A DNA stretch of 64,000 nucleotides from Gemmatimonadota bacterium (GCA_009841115.1 VXML01000017.1:62001-126000); one strand, 5' to 3'; positions 27,301 through 36,016 are shown, counted from the stretch's first letter. A program made the numbers and translations. The notes: generated by a model not told the origin, from the sequence alone.

Positions 27301-27685
27301 CTTCGGCATTGTCGTCAACAACGGCATTGTGCTGATCTCCCATATAAATCATCTGCGGGCGAGCGGGCTGTCGCGGCGCGAGGCAATCTGTCTCGGCGGC
27401 CAGCACCGGCTCCGGCCCATCCTAATGACCGCCTTTACCACCATCCTCAACCTGATGCCGATCGTGCTGCCAATGGTCTATGGCACGTCCGAGGGCTTTG
27501 CCCGCCGCTGGGGTCCGGTGGGCTTGGTAGTAGCCAGTGGCTTGGCCACCTCGACGGTGCTAACCCTGATGCTGGCCCCAACGCTCTATTCGCTGTTAGA
27601 CGATCTGGCGCTGTGGTGCAAGCGGGTGATGCGCGCATCGCACAGCACGGTCAACGCGACCGATGCAACTAGTGTCGCGCAATAA
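24389..27685 (+). CDS. RND efflux pump inner-membrane subunit, second copy with extra central membrane segments
   Basis: This is a 1098-residue protein. GAGG precedes the ATG. It has the same two-half RND plan (MNLSEFSLKRPVTTLMITI at the start, LMVSIMSL-type helices). TM4 reads GMLVDPAVVVLESIFRRR, with Pro where AcrB has its second Asp. TM10 reads GIVVNNGIVLISHINHLR. Between the two halves, about residues 495-595, lies an added hydrophobic stretch (LLVVAVVVGIAYW; ILGCALAALAGAVLGWY) not usual for the family. With the first pump it may form a mixed trimer as MdtB/MdtC do (inference). The ABC exporter follows after 9 bp. Confidence 0.92.
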   Translation: MNLSEFSLKRPVTTLMITICALVVGVVALDRLPIEQLPSISSSGITARVQYNNASPEEIERLVVLPLEQTLGTLNNIDRISSSSGRNQGEVRVDFKAGTDMDLANMEMREKLDQARALLPSDVDRVSLRRWQSDQRAIIDANLTWRGDGDRLLDVIQKVIEPRLLRLNGVVNVVIDDFEEKQLIVELDQERLQTHNISLGSLGWQLNENNTNISLGRVMDGDQRYMARAVGEFTRAEDIASMPLMGGQFRLSDIGEINYGYPEKRSYERLNGTDALELEIFKASTANVVDVGEVVVAELQAIEDEYDGKLELFIDRNRAESVLKEAGTLLNSALLGAFLAMTIIFLFLRNIRSTIVIALAIPTSALCVFIGMYVAREVFESTITLNMVSMMGLMLAVGMLVDPAVVVLESIFRRRQEDGLDADEAAHAGSREVGMAVLASALTTICVFVPFFFLSDGRSAAWMKDAGIAICLAVMVSMIVSLSLIPLVSSRLLRAGVERFDRWLKLLVVAVVVGIAYWQISDLGWSGLQAWWVRWSGLIATSIGGMQWQTILGCALAALAGAVLGWYCSRHGLRSSYGRLLNWTLDHRWVALLATVALTGTGYYLYDQIEQRGTPWTPERRVDMSVVIDRSYSLEEVREHFYQIEEILLAKKDSLDIQSLMTRFSQRRGSIRAYLVDADEGRLSSMEAGNAIKQLLPEKVGYTYKMGRSRSWTGNQLGVEVQLHGRDPEVLAVLMEDVKAGLEQLPGVQDVDSSLEDGEDEVRVEINRAQALGHGLSPREVAQGISSALGTRRTSGFKSDDREIDIVMQLNEGDRTSLDQLKNSSYETRDGNSVQLASLADFQLGRGPRDLRRENRMLNVTVFANTEDRNAARALMGPITQMMEGMQLPPGYTWDLGRAARWEQEEASDNNFTAIFAILLIYLIMASLFESLIHPFTIIFAIPFSLVGVALGLYILDVPFDNNGALGLLILFGIVVNNGIVLISHINHLRASGLSRREAICLGGQHRLRPILMTAFTTILNLMPIVLPMVYGTSEGFARRWGPVGLVVASGLATSTVLTLMLAPTLYSLLDDLALWCKRVMRASHSTVNATDATSVAQ

Positions 27686-27694
27686 GGGGCAAGC

Positions 27695-30025
27695 ATGACG
27701 GAAACTGAACGCGCCGCGTCGCCTTTTCGCACCCCCGTGCCGCTGCAGGTGCGGCGCGAACTGGCCGAAGTAGTAGGCCCTGACGAAGAACTTCGCCTAG
27801 CGGTACCCACAGACATTAAGCTCGACGGCCAGTATGGCGAGGCGTGGCTCATGGCCACCGCCGACCATCTAGTGGCCCTCAGCCCCGACGGCGGTGGACC
27901 GCCCGATGTGGTCTGCTTGCCCCTTAACGAAATAAAGGGCGTGGAGGTGCGCGAGGATTGGGGCACCGCGGCCCTCAAGGTGCGCACCGAGGAGCGGGGC
28001 GCGACCATGGCCGTATTCTCCAAGAGCTTGGTGCCCGCGCTGTCCGAACTGCCCAACCAAGTCGAGCGTTTGGTCAAGCAAGCCCAACCGACCGAACCCG
28101 ACGGCCAAATGCTCCACGGGCGGTTGGCCGGAGCACGAGCCGGGCGCAAGCGCTGCGACCGCTGCGGCCAAGTCATTCCGCGCTACTACGGCGTATGCCC
28201 AGCCTGCCTAGAAAAGGGCAAGTTGCTGTTCCGGCTGTTGGGCTATGCCAAGCCGCATTGGAAGCTCATTACCCTGAGCCTGCTGCTCATGGTCGCGGCC
28301 ACGACCATTGGCCTAGGCCAGCCGCTGCTGCTGGGCATTCTCATCGACGATGTCTTGAATGTCGGTGCCGCCGCGTCTATGAGCGCAGGGACGAGCTTTG
28401 ACCTGCTGGCTCTTTTGCCGGTGTCCGCAGACGATCCCGTCGCAGCGCTGGCCTGGCTGGTGGGCTTGTTGATAGCGATGAACATAACCGTCAGCGGCTT
28501 GTCGGGACTGCGCAGCTATATCATGGCCCGCATTGGCCAGCGCGTCACCTACGGCCTGCGCAACGAGGTGTACACCCACCTCCACGCGCTGTCGCTTAGT
28601 TATTACAACAAAAACGAGACCGGGCGCATCATGGCCAGCGTCACCCAAGACGTGGGCCGCTTGCAGGATTTTATCAGCGACGGCCTGCAAGAAGCCATCC
28701 GCGATGTGCTTACCTTGGTCATCATTTGCATCATCCTCTTTGCACTTAACCCCGGGCTAGCGGCCCTCGTGTTGCTACCGACTCCTCTACTGGTGTGGGC
28801 GACGATGCGCTTTGGTCGCAAGCTGCACGCCATCTACCGGCCATTGTGGCGTCGCTGGGCCAGCCTGAGCGCCCTACTGGCCGATACCATCCCAGGGGTG
28901 CGCGTGGTCAAGGCATTTGCCCAGGAACAGCGGGAAGTGGGCAAATTCGAGGGCCGCAGCTTAGACCTGCTGCAAGGAGAGCTGCGGGTGGCGTGGATGC
29001 GCAGCCTGTTCGGCCCTGTCATGGCCTTTATAACCTCGGTCGGCACCATCATCATCTGGTGGGTCGGCGGCCGCGATATTTTGGCCGGGGAGCTGACGCT
29101 GGGGGCCTTTGTCGCCTTTACCAGTTACATGTATCGCTTCTACGGACCGGTGGAGAGCTTGTGCCGCCTCAACCACCGCTTCCAGCGCGCCGCTACCTCA
29201 GCCGAGCGCGTCTTTGACGTGCTCGATACGCACCCAGAGGTAATCGACCAGCCCGAAGCGATGATCATGCCGCCCATCGAGGGCCGGGTCGAATTTCGCG
29301 GCGTCCACTTTGGCTATGAAGAAGACAAACCGGTCATTGAAGATTTGAATTTCACCGTCGAGCCGGGCGAGATGATCGGCCTAGCTGGCCACAGCGGCGC
29401 GGGCAAGAGCACCCTAATCAACCTCATCTGCCGCTTCTACGAGCCGCAGGAGGGAGCCATCCTCATCGACGGCCACGACACCCGCCAAGTGAACCTCCAA
29501 TCGCTGCGCGAACAGATCGGCGTGGTCTTGCAGGATCCGTTTCTCTTCAACGGCACGGTCGCCGACAACATTGCCTACGGCCATCCTGAAGCTTCCCTCG
29601 AACAGACCGTGGCCGCGGCCAAAGCTGCCAATGCGCACGACTTCATCATGAACATGCCCGACGGGTACGACACCATGGTCGGCGAGCGCGGCACCCGCGT
29701 ATCCGGGGGCGAGCGGCAGCGGCTGTCCATTGCCCGGGCCATTTTGCGCGACCCGCGCATCCTCATCCTCGACGAAGCCACCTCCAACGTCGATACCCAG
29801 ACCGAAGCGCAGATTCAGGAAGCGTTGGAGCGGCTCGTCCAAGGGCGCACCACCTTTGCCATCGCCCATCGCTTATCGACCCTCAAAAACGCCCACCGCC
29901 TGCTCATTCTCGACAAAGGCAAACTCGCCGAGATCGGCACCCACGACGAACTGATAGCGCAGGACGGCATCTACGCCAACCTGTGCCGCATGCAAACCGA
30001 AATGTCTAAACTGAGAGCTTGGTAA
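27695..30025 (+). CDS. ABC exporter (fused membrane and ATPase domains) with N-terminal zinc-ribbon extension
   Basis: This is a 776-residue protein. Residues 1-150 are an extra N-terminal domain, followed by a zinc ribbon (Cys154/157 and Cys168/171, CxxC-x10-CxxC). A six-helix exporter domain (about 178-490) and a nucleotide-binding domain come next. The NBD shows Walker A GHSGAGKST (about 565), Q-loop GVVLQDPFLFNG, signature VSGGERQR, Walker B ILILDEATSNVD and H-loop IAHRLST. It is a homodimeric type of exporter. The DUF1854 gene 4 bp downstream is a known companion of such extended ABC proteins; in some bacteria the pair occurs near cyanophycin genes, which are not seen here. Confidence 0.92.
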   Translation: MTETERAASPFRTPVPLQVRRELAEVVGPDEELRLAVPTDIKLDGQYGEAWLMATADHLVALSPDGGGPPDVVCLPLNEIKGVEVREDWGTAALKVRTEERGATMAVFSKSLVPALSELPNQVERLVKQAQPTEPDGQMLHGRLAGARAGRKRCDRCGQVIPRYYGVCPACLEKGKLLFRLLGYAKPHWKLITLSLLLMVAATTIGLGQPLLLGILIDDVLNVGAAASMSAGTSFDLLALLPVSADDPVAALAWLVGLLIAMNITVSGLSGLRSYIMARIGQRVTYGLRNEVYTHLHALSLSYYNKNETGRIMASVTQDVGRLQDFISDGLQEAIRDVLTLVIICIILFALNPGLAALVLLPTPLLVWATMRFGRKLHAIYRPLWRRWASLSALLADTIPGVRVVKAFAQEQREVGKFEGRSLDLLQGELRVAWMRSLFGPVMAFITSVGTIIIWWVGGRDILAGELTLGAFVAFTSYMYRFYGPVESLCRLNHRFQRAATSAERVFDVLDTHPEVIDQPEAMIMPPIEGRVEFRGVHFGYEEDKPVIEDLNFTVEPGEMIGLAGHSGAGKSTLINLICRFYEPQEGAILIDGHDTRQVNLQSLREQIGVVLQDPFLFNGTVADNIAYGHPEASLEQTVAAAKAANAHDFIMNMPDGYDTMVGERGTRVSGGERQRLSIARAILRDPRILILDEATSNVDTQTEAQIQEALERLVQGRTTFAIAHRLSTLKNAHRLLILDKGKLAEIGTHDELIAQDGIYANLCRMQTEMSKLRAW

Positions 30026-30029
30026 AATC

Positions 30030-30548
30030 ATGCAGCAGCACCATAAATTAGCCGCTGAAATCACTTATCTCGACCCAGACAAAGCGCGGTTTTTCGTCGA
30101 TGCTTTCGAGGACTTGAATCTAGAGTTGGCCGGGGATCAGACCTATTCGAGGGTCCGGGTCAAACGGGCTTTTCCCCTGAGCCGCGACGACTGCTTTATC
30201 GTCGTCCAAGACCGCAAAGGCAAGGAGATTGGCTCGCTGGCGCGGCTCGACGCCCTAGATCGGGACAGCCGCCAAGCCGTGGAAGACGAATTGGAGCGGG
30301 CCTATTTCACGCCGCGCATCCAGCGCATCGCCAAGGTTACAATGACCAACCGAGTGCCGCGCTGGGAGGTAGAAACCGACCGCGGACCGCGCGCCTTTGA
30401 TATCTATTCCAGCCACCGAAATAGCGATGTGCGCCTTTTGGGCGGCGGGCGAGTCATAGTACAAGACGCCGACGGCAACCGCTACGAGATTCCCGACTAT
30501 CGGCGTCTGGACCCGGCTAGTCGAGCCTTGGTCGAGGAAATGGTGTGA
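30030..30548 (+). CDS. DUF1854 domain protein
   Basis: This 172-residue protein matches DUF1854: VRVKRAFPLSRDDCFIVVQDRKGKE (split here), ARLDALDRDSRQAVEDEL, YFTPRIQRIAKV, PRWEVETDRGPRAFDIYS and RVIVQDADGNRYEIPDY. The domain has no established activity. The spacing of 4 bp to the ABC exporter gene and the repeated co-occurrence of the two families suggest it modulates or couples to that transporter (inference). It is the last gene of the export operon. Confidence 0.88.
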   Translation: MQQHHKLAAEITYLDPDKARFFVDAFEDLNLELAGDQTYSRVRVKRAFPLSRDDCFIVVQDRKGKEIGSLARLDALDRDSRQAVEDELERAYFTPRIQRIAKVTMTNRVPRWEVETDRGPRAFDIYSSHRNSDVRLLGGGRVIVQDADGNRYEIPDYRRLDPASRALVEEMV

Positions 30549-30606
30549 GGAGCTATAGACGATAACAAAATAGGTCCGCTAATTTAGGCATCGTCAAAGC
30601 CAGCAT

Positions 30607-30636
30607 CTGTCATGCTGGGCGCAGCGAAGCATCTCC
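30607..30636. repeat. Dispersed-repeat-like sequence (CTGTCATGCTG...GCAGCGAAGCATC)
   Basis: This sequence resembles the TGTCATTCTGAGCGAAGCGAAGAATCT type of interspersed repeat remembered from several bacterial genomes, with internal complementarity (CAGCAT/ATGCTG, and ATGCT/AGCAT). It occurs once here, after the export operon, where it may act as a transcript end. Confidence 0.4.
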
Positions 30637-30696
30637 TACCTTAAGAAAGAAGTCCGTGCGTAACACCCGCATCATCACCAAGCGAAAGGAAAACCC

Positions 30697-31686
30697 ATGC
30701 GCCAAGGGATATTCAAGCTGTCAATGACCCTAGGCCGCAGCCCGCGCGAGCAACCCGAGCGGGTGAAAATATGCCGAGAAATGGGCGTCACCGGCTGCGT
30801 GACGTCGCCACCCCTCGAAGAAATAGGCCGCGATCAGTACGCCGCGGCCATGCGCCAGCAGCAGAAAGAATGGGCCGAGGCGGGATTTTCGATCCCCGTG
30901 TACGAGACCATGACGCCCACCCGCTCCCAACACATCCGCCGAGGGGCTCCGGGCCGCGATGAGGAACTGTTGGACTTTATCGCCGCGGTGGAGGCCATGG
31001 GCCAAGTCGGCATTCCCGTGTTGTGCTACAACCTCGGCGCGGGCGGCGCGCGCACCGATTGGGTGCCAACGCGCGGTGGTGCCATCTCCTCGCAATTCGA
31101 CTATGCAGAGTCGCACCAAGAGCCACCTTTGGCAGAGCCTCAAACCGAGGAAGAACTCTGGGACAACCTGACTTGGCTGCTCGAACGCATCATTCCCGTC
31201 GCCGAAAAGGCCAATGTCCGCATGGGCTACCACCCTAACGACCCGCCGATCTCGCCCTATCGGGAGTCCGCCCAAATCATGGTCAGCGCCGACGCGTACC
31301 GCCGCCTGATCAACATCGCGCCGAGTCCCAGCAACGGCGTCACGTTCTGCCAAGGCAACTTCAAGGCCATGGGCGAGGATATCTACTCAGTGGCGCGGGA
31401 GTTCACCGAGCAGGGCAAGGTTCATTTTATTCACTACCGCGACGTCGAGGGCACCGCGGGAACGCGGTTTACCGAAACCTTTCACGACGACGGCCCCACA
31501 GATATGGCGCGGATGCTGGAAATCTACTCTCGCGCCGGCTTCGTCGGACCCATCCGCCCCGACCACGCCCCGACCATGGGATCCGAAGATGCGGAGACGA
31601 CCCGTGGCTACGGCATGCTGGGGAAAATCTTCGCCTTCGGCTACATGATCGGCATGATGCAGGCGCAAAACCTGGCTTACGAATGA
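30697..31686 (+). CDS. Mannonate dehydratase (UxuA family)
   Basis: This 329-residue TIM-barrel enzyme shows the metal and active-site segments of mannonate dehydratase: GYHPNDPP (His), VTFCQGNFKAMG (Cys), VHFIHYRDVEG (His) and IRPDHAPTM (Asp). The family removes water from D-mannonate to give 2-keto-3-deoxygluconate in glucuronate breakdown. It is somewhat shorter than E. coli UxuA, like other short family members. It lies 13 bp before an enolase-superfamily gene and is followed by GNAT, which suggests a sugar-acid catabolic cluster. Related enzymes may use other sugar acids. Confidence 0.88.
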   Translation: MRQGIFKLSMTLGRSPREQPERVKICREMGVTGCVTSPPLEEIGRDQYAAAMRQQQKEWAEAGFSIPVYETMTPTRSQHIRRGAPGRDEELLDFIAAVEAMGQVGIPVLCYNLGAGGARTDWVPTRGGAISSQFDYAESHQEPPLAEPQTEEELWDNLTWLLERIIPVAEKANVRMGYHPNDPPISPYRESAQIMVSADAYRRLINIAPSPSNGVTFCQGNFKAMGEDIYSVAREFTEQGKVHFIHYRDVEGTAGTRFTETFHDDGPTDMARMLEIYSRAGFVGPIRPDHAPTMGSEDAETTRGYGMLGKIFAFGYMIGMMQAQNLAYE

Positions 31687-31699
31687 GGAGAAGACACGG

Positions 31700-32944
31700 A
31701 TGAAAATCGACGATATCGACGTCTATTGTATCGAACCAGAAATCCTACCAGAGGTACCCGACTATCCACCATTCCTGTCAGCACTGCACCAGCGCGTAGT
31801 TTTCAAAGTCAGCCTCGACAACGGGATCGTCGGCTACGGCGAGTACCGCTGCTACGCGCCCGACAAGTCGGTCGTCGAGCCGCTGATCGGACGCAATCCC
31901 TTTGATTTTATCAACCACGATCTCAACATCGGCCTCAGCCAGTGGTGCTTGGGGCTGTCGGCAGCGCTCTACGACGCCATGGGCAAGTACCTCGAAATCC
32001 CCGCCTACAAGCTGATGGGGACGAAGGTGCGAGACCGAGTCGCAGTCGCTGCGTGGACGCGTCCTTCGCCCCCTGACGTGCTGAGCCGGGAGGTACAGCG
32101 CGCCGTTGACCAAGGCTACATGCTGTTCAAAATGCACACCTGCCACCACTACGACGTGTTTGAGCAAAACGAGGCCGTGGAGCAAACCGCTCCCGATAGC
32201 TTTCGCATTCAGTACGACTTCAACCACAATCGCTCTCTCGGCGTAGTCCTACCGATCCTCAAGCGGCTGGAGAAGTCTTGGGTAGTCGGCTGCGTGGAAG
32301 ACCCCTTGGTTCTATCCGACATCGACGGTTGGCGACGGCTGCGGGAGAAGACAGACCTTCCCCTCTATATGCACGTGCCGCCGCTCGGAGGTATGCAGGA
32401 GATGCTGCACGGACTCGCCGACGGCTATATCATCGGCGAGTACTGCGGCGGTTTCGGTGACGCCCTGCATCGCGGCTTTGCCTACTCCAAGGCAAACATC
32501 CCCTCGGTCATTCAGCTCACGGGCGGAACTTTGGTCACGGCCTTCGCCCTGCACTTGGGAGCCGTTCTGCCAAAGGTCGCCCATACCATCACGCTCGACG
32601 ACAACTACGTCGAGGATCTGGCGGCGACTCGCATTCCCGTCATCGAGGGATGCTCTCCGGTCCCAGAAGGACCGGGTCTGGGAGTAGATGTGCGGGAGGA
32701 GGAACTCGAGCGCCTAGTCAACAGACCGCCGAGAGAAAAGCCGAGGGTTCTCGGGGTCACGACTCTACCCGGAGGCGGCACGCTGTACTCAGTGGGCTTC
32801 CCCAATATAGAATCCCTAATGGGGTACCAGGAGGGAAGGATTCGCGGCCATCGCTTCGAACTGCGCCAAGACGACGGCTCAGAAGAATTCGCTCGCCTCT
32901 ACGAACGCACACAACGCGAAGGCTCCATCCTCGAGGCTGGATGA
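31700..32944 (+). CDS. Mandelate racemase/muconate lactonizing enzyme family protein (enolase superfamily)
   Basis: This is a 414-residue protein with an N-terminal capping domain (VVFKVSLDNGIVGYGEYRCY), then a barrel with the metal ligands Asp in IQYDFNHN and Glu in VGCVEDPL. The usual K-x-K motif is not plainly present (LFKMHTCHHYD has one Lys), so the chemistry may differ from a standard sugar-acid dehydratase. It shares the unit with the mannonate dehydratase, fitting sugar-acid breakdown. Its stop overlaps the GNAT start (ATGA). Confidence 0.85.
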   Translation: MKIDDIDVYCIEPEILPEVPDYPPFLSALHQRVVFKVSLDNGIVGYGEYRCYAPDKSVVEPLIGRNPFDFINHDLNIGLSQWCLGLSAALYDAMGKYLEIPAYKLMGTKVRDRVAVAAWTRPSPPDVLSREVQRAVDQGYMLFKMHTCHHYDVFEQNEAVEQTAPDSFRIQYDFNHNRSLGVVLPILKRLEKSWVVGCVEDPLVLSDIDGWRRLREKTDLPLYMHVPPLGGMQEMLHGLADGYIIGEYCGGFGDALHRGFAYSKANIPSVIQLTGGTLVTAFALHLGAVLPKVAHTITLDDNYVEDLAATRIPVIEGCSPVPEGPGLGVDVREEELERLVNRPPREKPRVLGVTTLPGGGTLYSVGFPNIESLMGYQEGRIRGHRFELRQDDGSEEFARLYERTQREGSILEAG

Positions 32945-33546
32945 GAAAGGTCTCCGCCGAGTACCCCGTGCTGAGGTCGGCGCGGCGGCTGCTGCGTCCC
33001 TTTGCACTGGCGGACTGTGCCGAGGTCAACCGCCTAGTCGGCGACGAGGAAGTAGCCTCCACACTGGTTGCAGTAAAGTATCCCTACAGCGAGGACATGG
33101 CCCGGCGCTGGATCGCCAAACACCAACCTAGCTACGACGTCGGAGGGTCGTTGAACTTCGCCGTGGAGGAGCGAGCAAGCCAAGTGCTAGTCGGCTTCAT
33201 CGGTATTGGCGGCAATGAAAGCCGGGCCGGCATGGGCTATTGGTACGGTCGGCCATTCTGGGGCAAGGGCTACGCCACCGAAGCTGGCCGCACCACCGTG
33301 GCTTTCGGCTTTGAGGAACTCGGCCTTGAGCGGATGGAGGCGTCGCACCTGAAGGACAACCTAACTTCTGGCCGAGCGCTGCAAAAAATGGGCATGTCCC
33401 ACCAGGGCCGTCGTGCCCACTACGTCCCCAAATGGGATGCCGATTGCGACAAGGAAGAGTACGCCATCGACCGAGAGGATTATCTGCGATTGCGTGCGGA
33501 GAAGCCGGAAATCTATCGCTACGAACGATTGATTCCACCCGCGTGA
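32941..33546 (+). CDS. GNAT family N-acetyltransferase (RimJ/RimL type)
   Basis: This is a 201-residue protein. The ATG at 32941 overlaps the stop of the enolase-superfamily gene by 4 bp, which argues for this start over the longer open frame upstream. Motifs are LRPFALADCAEVNRL, MARRWIAKHQ, a GYWYGRPFWGKGYATEAGR acetyl-CoA loop and LKDNLTSGRALQKMGM. Such enzymes acetylate small amines or protein N-termini. The substrate is unknown. Confidence 0.88.
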   Translation: MRKVSAEYPVLRSARRLLRPFALADCAEVNRLVGDEEVASTLVAVKYPYSEDMARRWIAKHQPSYDVGGSLNFAVEERASQVLVGFIGIGGNESRAGMGYWYGRPFWGKGYATEAGRTTVAFGFEELGLERMEASHLKDNLTSGRALQKMGMSHQGRRAHYVPKWDADCDKEEYAIDREDYLRLRAEKPEIYRYERLIPPA

Positions 33547-33573
33547 CTATATCTCGACCAATTGGAGAAGCGC

Positions 33574-35205
33574 ATGTACCCACTATTTTTCGCCATTCTG
33601 ATCCTCACTGGCACAAACTATCTATGGGGAGAGGAAGCGGCTCCTATGCACTGGTCTTTTGACCGCCAAGACTCGCAGGGATTTATCAGTCAATCTGGCG
33701 CAGCGGCATTTAAACTCCTGCGCCAAGCAGAGCAAGTTGATGGAGTATCGGACAAAGCAGTGCGCCTATCGCGCCTGGACGCCTTGCGCTATGAAGATGC
33801 GCGCGATGTGGTCGGCGATGGCACGTTCTCCATCCAGTTCTGGATCAAATTAGAATGGACCTCTCAGCGTTACCGGCACGGCGATGTACTCAACTTTGTA
33901 ACCCAAAGCGAAGAGCATCCCTGGCTTTGGCGCGTCGGCTTTCAACAGGTCACTCAGCGTCAGTTGCCACGCGGCGCTTTGCCGTTGATCCTGCGTCTAG
34001 GCGAAGAATTCACTACGGACGAACAGCCCGTCTTAATCGAGCCTTGGCAGTGGACCCATGTCGCCTTTGTTGGAACGGGAACAGGGATTGAGATCTATCG
34101 CAACGGCGGATTTCTCGGCACGCTCAACTACGGCGAACAGGGCCTACCTATTCCAGCGCATACAGAGGGCACCCTACAGGTAAATGGCTCGCTCAATTAC
34201 GACGTCATTACCGATAAAGTCGGCCTCGACCGAGCGTCTCTGCGCACCGGCGTCTGGGAAAACGATATGCGCTTTGATGAGCTAATAATCGCCGACAAGC
34301 CCATGCGCCCAGAGATACACTTCCCCACCGAACTGCGCACACCTCCTGCTGTCGGCAAATTGGAAAACGAGCTAAATAATCTACAAATAGACCCCCGCGA
34401 CCACTTTGTCATCGCCGCACTCATCCGGCAGGGGCGCCAGATCGACAATGGTGCTGACACTCAAAAACTGCGCACGGCATTGGTCGAGCGAATCGGCGCT
34501 GCATTGCAATCGGTCCGGCAAGGACATTCCGCTCTGCATTCGCAGCGAGGCCATCTCAGGCTCTCGTACTGGAGCAATGTAGATCAGTCTGAACAATTCT
34601 ACGAAGTGTACGTACCCAACTCTTGGCAGGATAACGCCCCCGTCCCACTGGTCGTCGCCCTGCACGGCGGCGGCGAAGATGAAACAGTGCTATTTGAACG
34701 CTATACACTGGAGGAACGCGCCGAGGAAAAGGGCTGGATCGTCGTCTGTCCCTATGGTCGGGGACAAGTCGGCTATCGCGCCGCAGGCCAGCAGGACATC
34801 CTCGACGTAGTAGCACAAGTGCAACACCAGTGGCCGATCGATACCAAGCGCATCTACGGCGTCGGCCACTCTATGGGAGCCGCAGGAACGCTGCGTTTAG
34901 CCAGCGACAAGCCCGATTTTTACGCAGCCGTAGCACCAATCGCCAGTCCCTGGAATCCCGATGCACTGGAAGCGTTGCGCGAGTTGCCCACCTATTGGAT
35001 TATTGGCGACAAAGACTTCCTTTTTCCACGCATGAAACCTCAGTTTGCCGCCATTGAAACCTTTGTCAAGCGCACGGGCGCTCCCCACATAACACAGGTT
35101 TTAGCAGGATACGACCACGGCGGTTTTCTCGATTTCGACTTCCCCACCGTCGTCGAAGTCTCACTGCCGTCCATATTCGATTTCTTCGCCCAACACCACC
35201 GCTAA
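33574..35205 (+). CDS. Secreted LamG-domain esterase/hydrolase
   Basis: This is a 543-residue protein. The ATG at 33574 has GGAG 7 bp upstream and gives a signal peptide (MYPLFFAILILTGTNYLWG). Residues about 20-230 form a concanavalin/LamG-like domain (TFSIQFWIKLEW, WTHVAFVGTGTGIEIYRNG). The C-terminal 240 residues form an alpha/beta hydrolase of the PHB-depolymerase/esterase type, with the oxyanion segment VALHGGGED, the nucleophile GHSMGAAG, Asp in IGDKDFLFP and His in GYDHGGF. It probably cleaves an ester in an extracellular polymer or glycan. The small ATPase gene follows after 8 bp. Confidence 0.87.
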   Translation: MYPLFFAILILTGTNYLWGEEAAPMHWSFDRQDSQGFISQSGAAAFKLLRQAEQVDGVSDKAVRLSRLDALRYEDARDVVGDGTFSIQFWIKLEWTSQRYRHGDVLNFVTQSEEHPWLWRVGFQQVTQRQLPRGALPLILRLGEEFTTDEQPVLIEPWQWTHVAFVGTGTGIEIYRNGGFLGTLNYGEQGLPIPAHTEGTLQVNGSLNYDVITDKVGLDRASLRTGVWENDMRFDELIIADKPMRPEIHFPTELRTPPAVGKLENELNNLQIDPRDHFVIAALIRQGRQIDNGADTQKLRTALVERIGAALQSVRQGHSALHSQRGHLRLSYWSNVDQSEQFYEVYVPNSWQDNAPVPLVVALHGGGEDETVLFERYTLEERAEEKGWIVVCPYGRGQVGYRAAGQQDILDVVAQVQHQWPIDTKRIYGVGHSMGAAGTLRLASDKPDFYAAVAPIASPWNPDALEALRELPTYWIIGDKDFLFPRMKPQFAAIETFVKRTGAPHITQVLAGYDHGGFLDFDFPTVVEVSLPSIFDFFAQHHR

Positions 35206-35213
35206 AGGCCGTA

Positions 35214-35966
35214 ATGATGGCAACCGATCTAGAATACCTGCAAAAGTTGGATAATCCCGAGGACGGCGAACGCACTCGTTCGCTTATCGATCTCATCGAC
35301 GTGCAGACCGTCGATTTGGAATTGGCCGCCTTCTTAGCCTCCCACATCTGGCGTGGAGCTTCCTATATCACCGGTTCAGGTCCCGGAGGCATCGGCAAGA
35401 CCACCACCATGCACGCCCTGCTCAGTTTTGTCGGAGCCGACCTTCCCTTTGTCACCGCGCTACCGGGAGAAGTGTCCTCCATTGGAGCAACCAAGTCCTG
35501 TGTCATTTCCAACGAATTGAGCGACCATCCGCCCCCGACCTATCTGTGGGGAGACGACCTACGCGCCTTCTTCGCTCTAGGCGACGCCGGGCACACGCTA
35601 GTCAGCAATGTCCACGCCGACGACCTCGATGAGATCCACCACCAAATCGTCGAAACGAACCAAGTACCCGAAGCGCAATTCCGCGCCATTAACCTACTCA
35701 TTTTCATTTGCCTCGAAGGCGGCAATCCCTCTCAGCGGCGCATCAAGGATACGACCACGCGCCGCATCATCAACAAGATCTACTATAGCAATGGGAATGA
35801 AGACCACCGCCTCATTTACAACCCGCAAAAGGGCCTGTTAGACCACGCGCCGCGCGACGAGCAACGCGAGCAAAACTGTCGCACTTTCTTAGCGGAAATG
35901 GTAGATAGCAAGGAGCGCCGTCTCGCGGAAGTGCGCCGCCGCTTTTTACAGTGGAACAAAGCGTGA
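35214..35966 (+). CDS. Orphan P-loop ATPase, PilT/VirB11-like
   Basis: This is a 250-residue protein with Walker A GPGGIGKT (residues 56-63) and a segment GHTLVSNVHADDLDEI that resembles the His box of type II/IV secretion ATPases (TLHAN/THAD). There is no N-terminal domain of the usual secretion ATPase and the protein is shorter than that family. A conserved Walker B is not obvious; YLWGDDLRAFF may be it. No pilus or secretion genes are nearby. The relation to secretion ATPases is inference. Confidence 0.6.
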   Translation: MMATDLEYLQKLDNPEDGERTRSLIDLIDVQTVDLELAAFLASHIWRGASYITGSGPGGIGKTTTMHALLSFVGADLPFVTALPGEVSSIGATKSCVISNELSDHPPPTYLWGDDLRAFFALGDAGHTLVSNVHADDLDEIHHQIVETNQVPEAQFRAINLLIFICLEGGNPSQRRIKDTTTRRIINKIYYSNGNEDHRLIYNPQKGLLDHAPRDEQREQNCRTFLAEMVDSKERRLAEVRRRFLQWNKA

Positions 35967-36016
35967 CTAACATTTCCACTATGCGAATTGTCGTCTCTAA
36001 CTAATAGGAGATAACC

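Noticed and set aside
32650-32940. N-terminal extension of the GNAT protein
   Set aside because: It reads through the preceding enolase-superfamily gene in another frame; ATG 32941 overlaps that gene's stop and fits the domain start.
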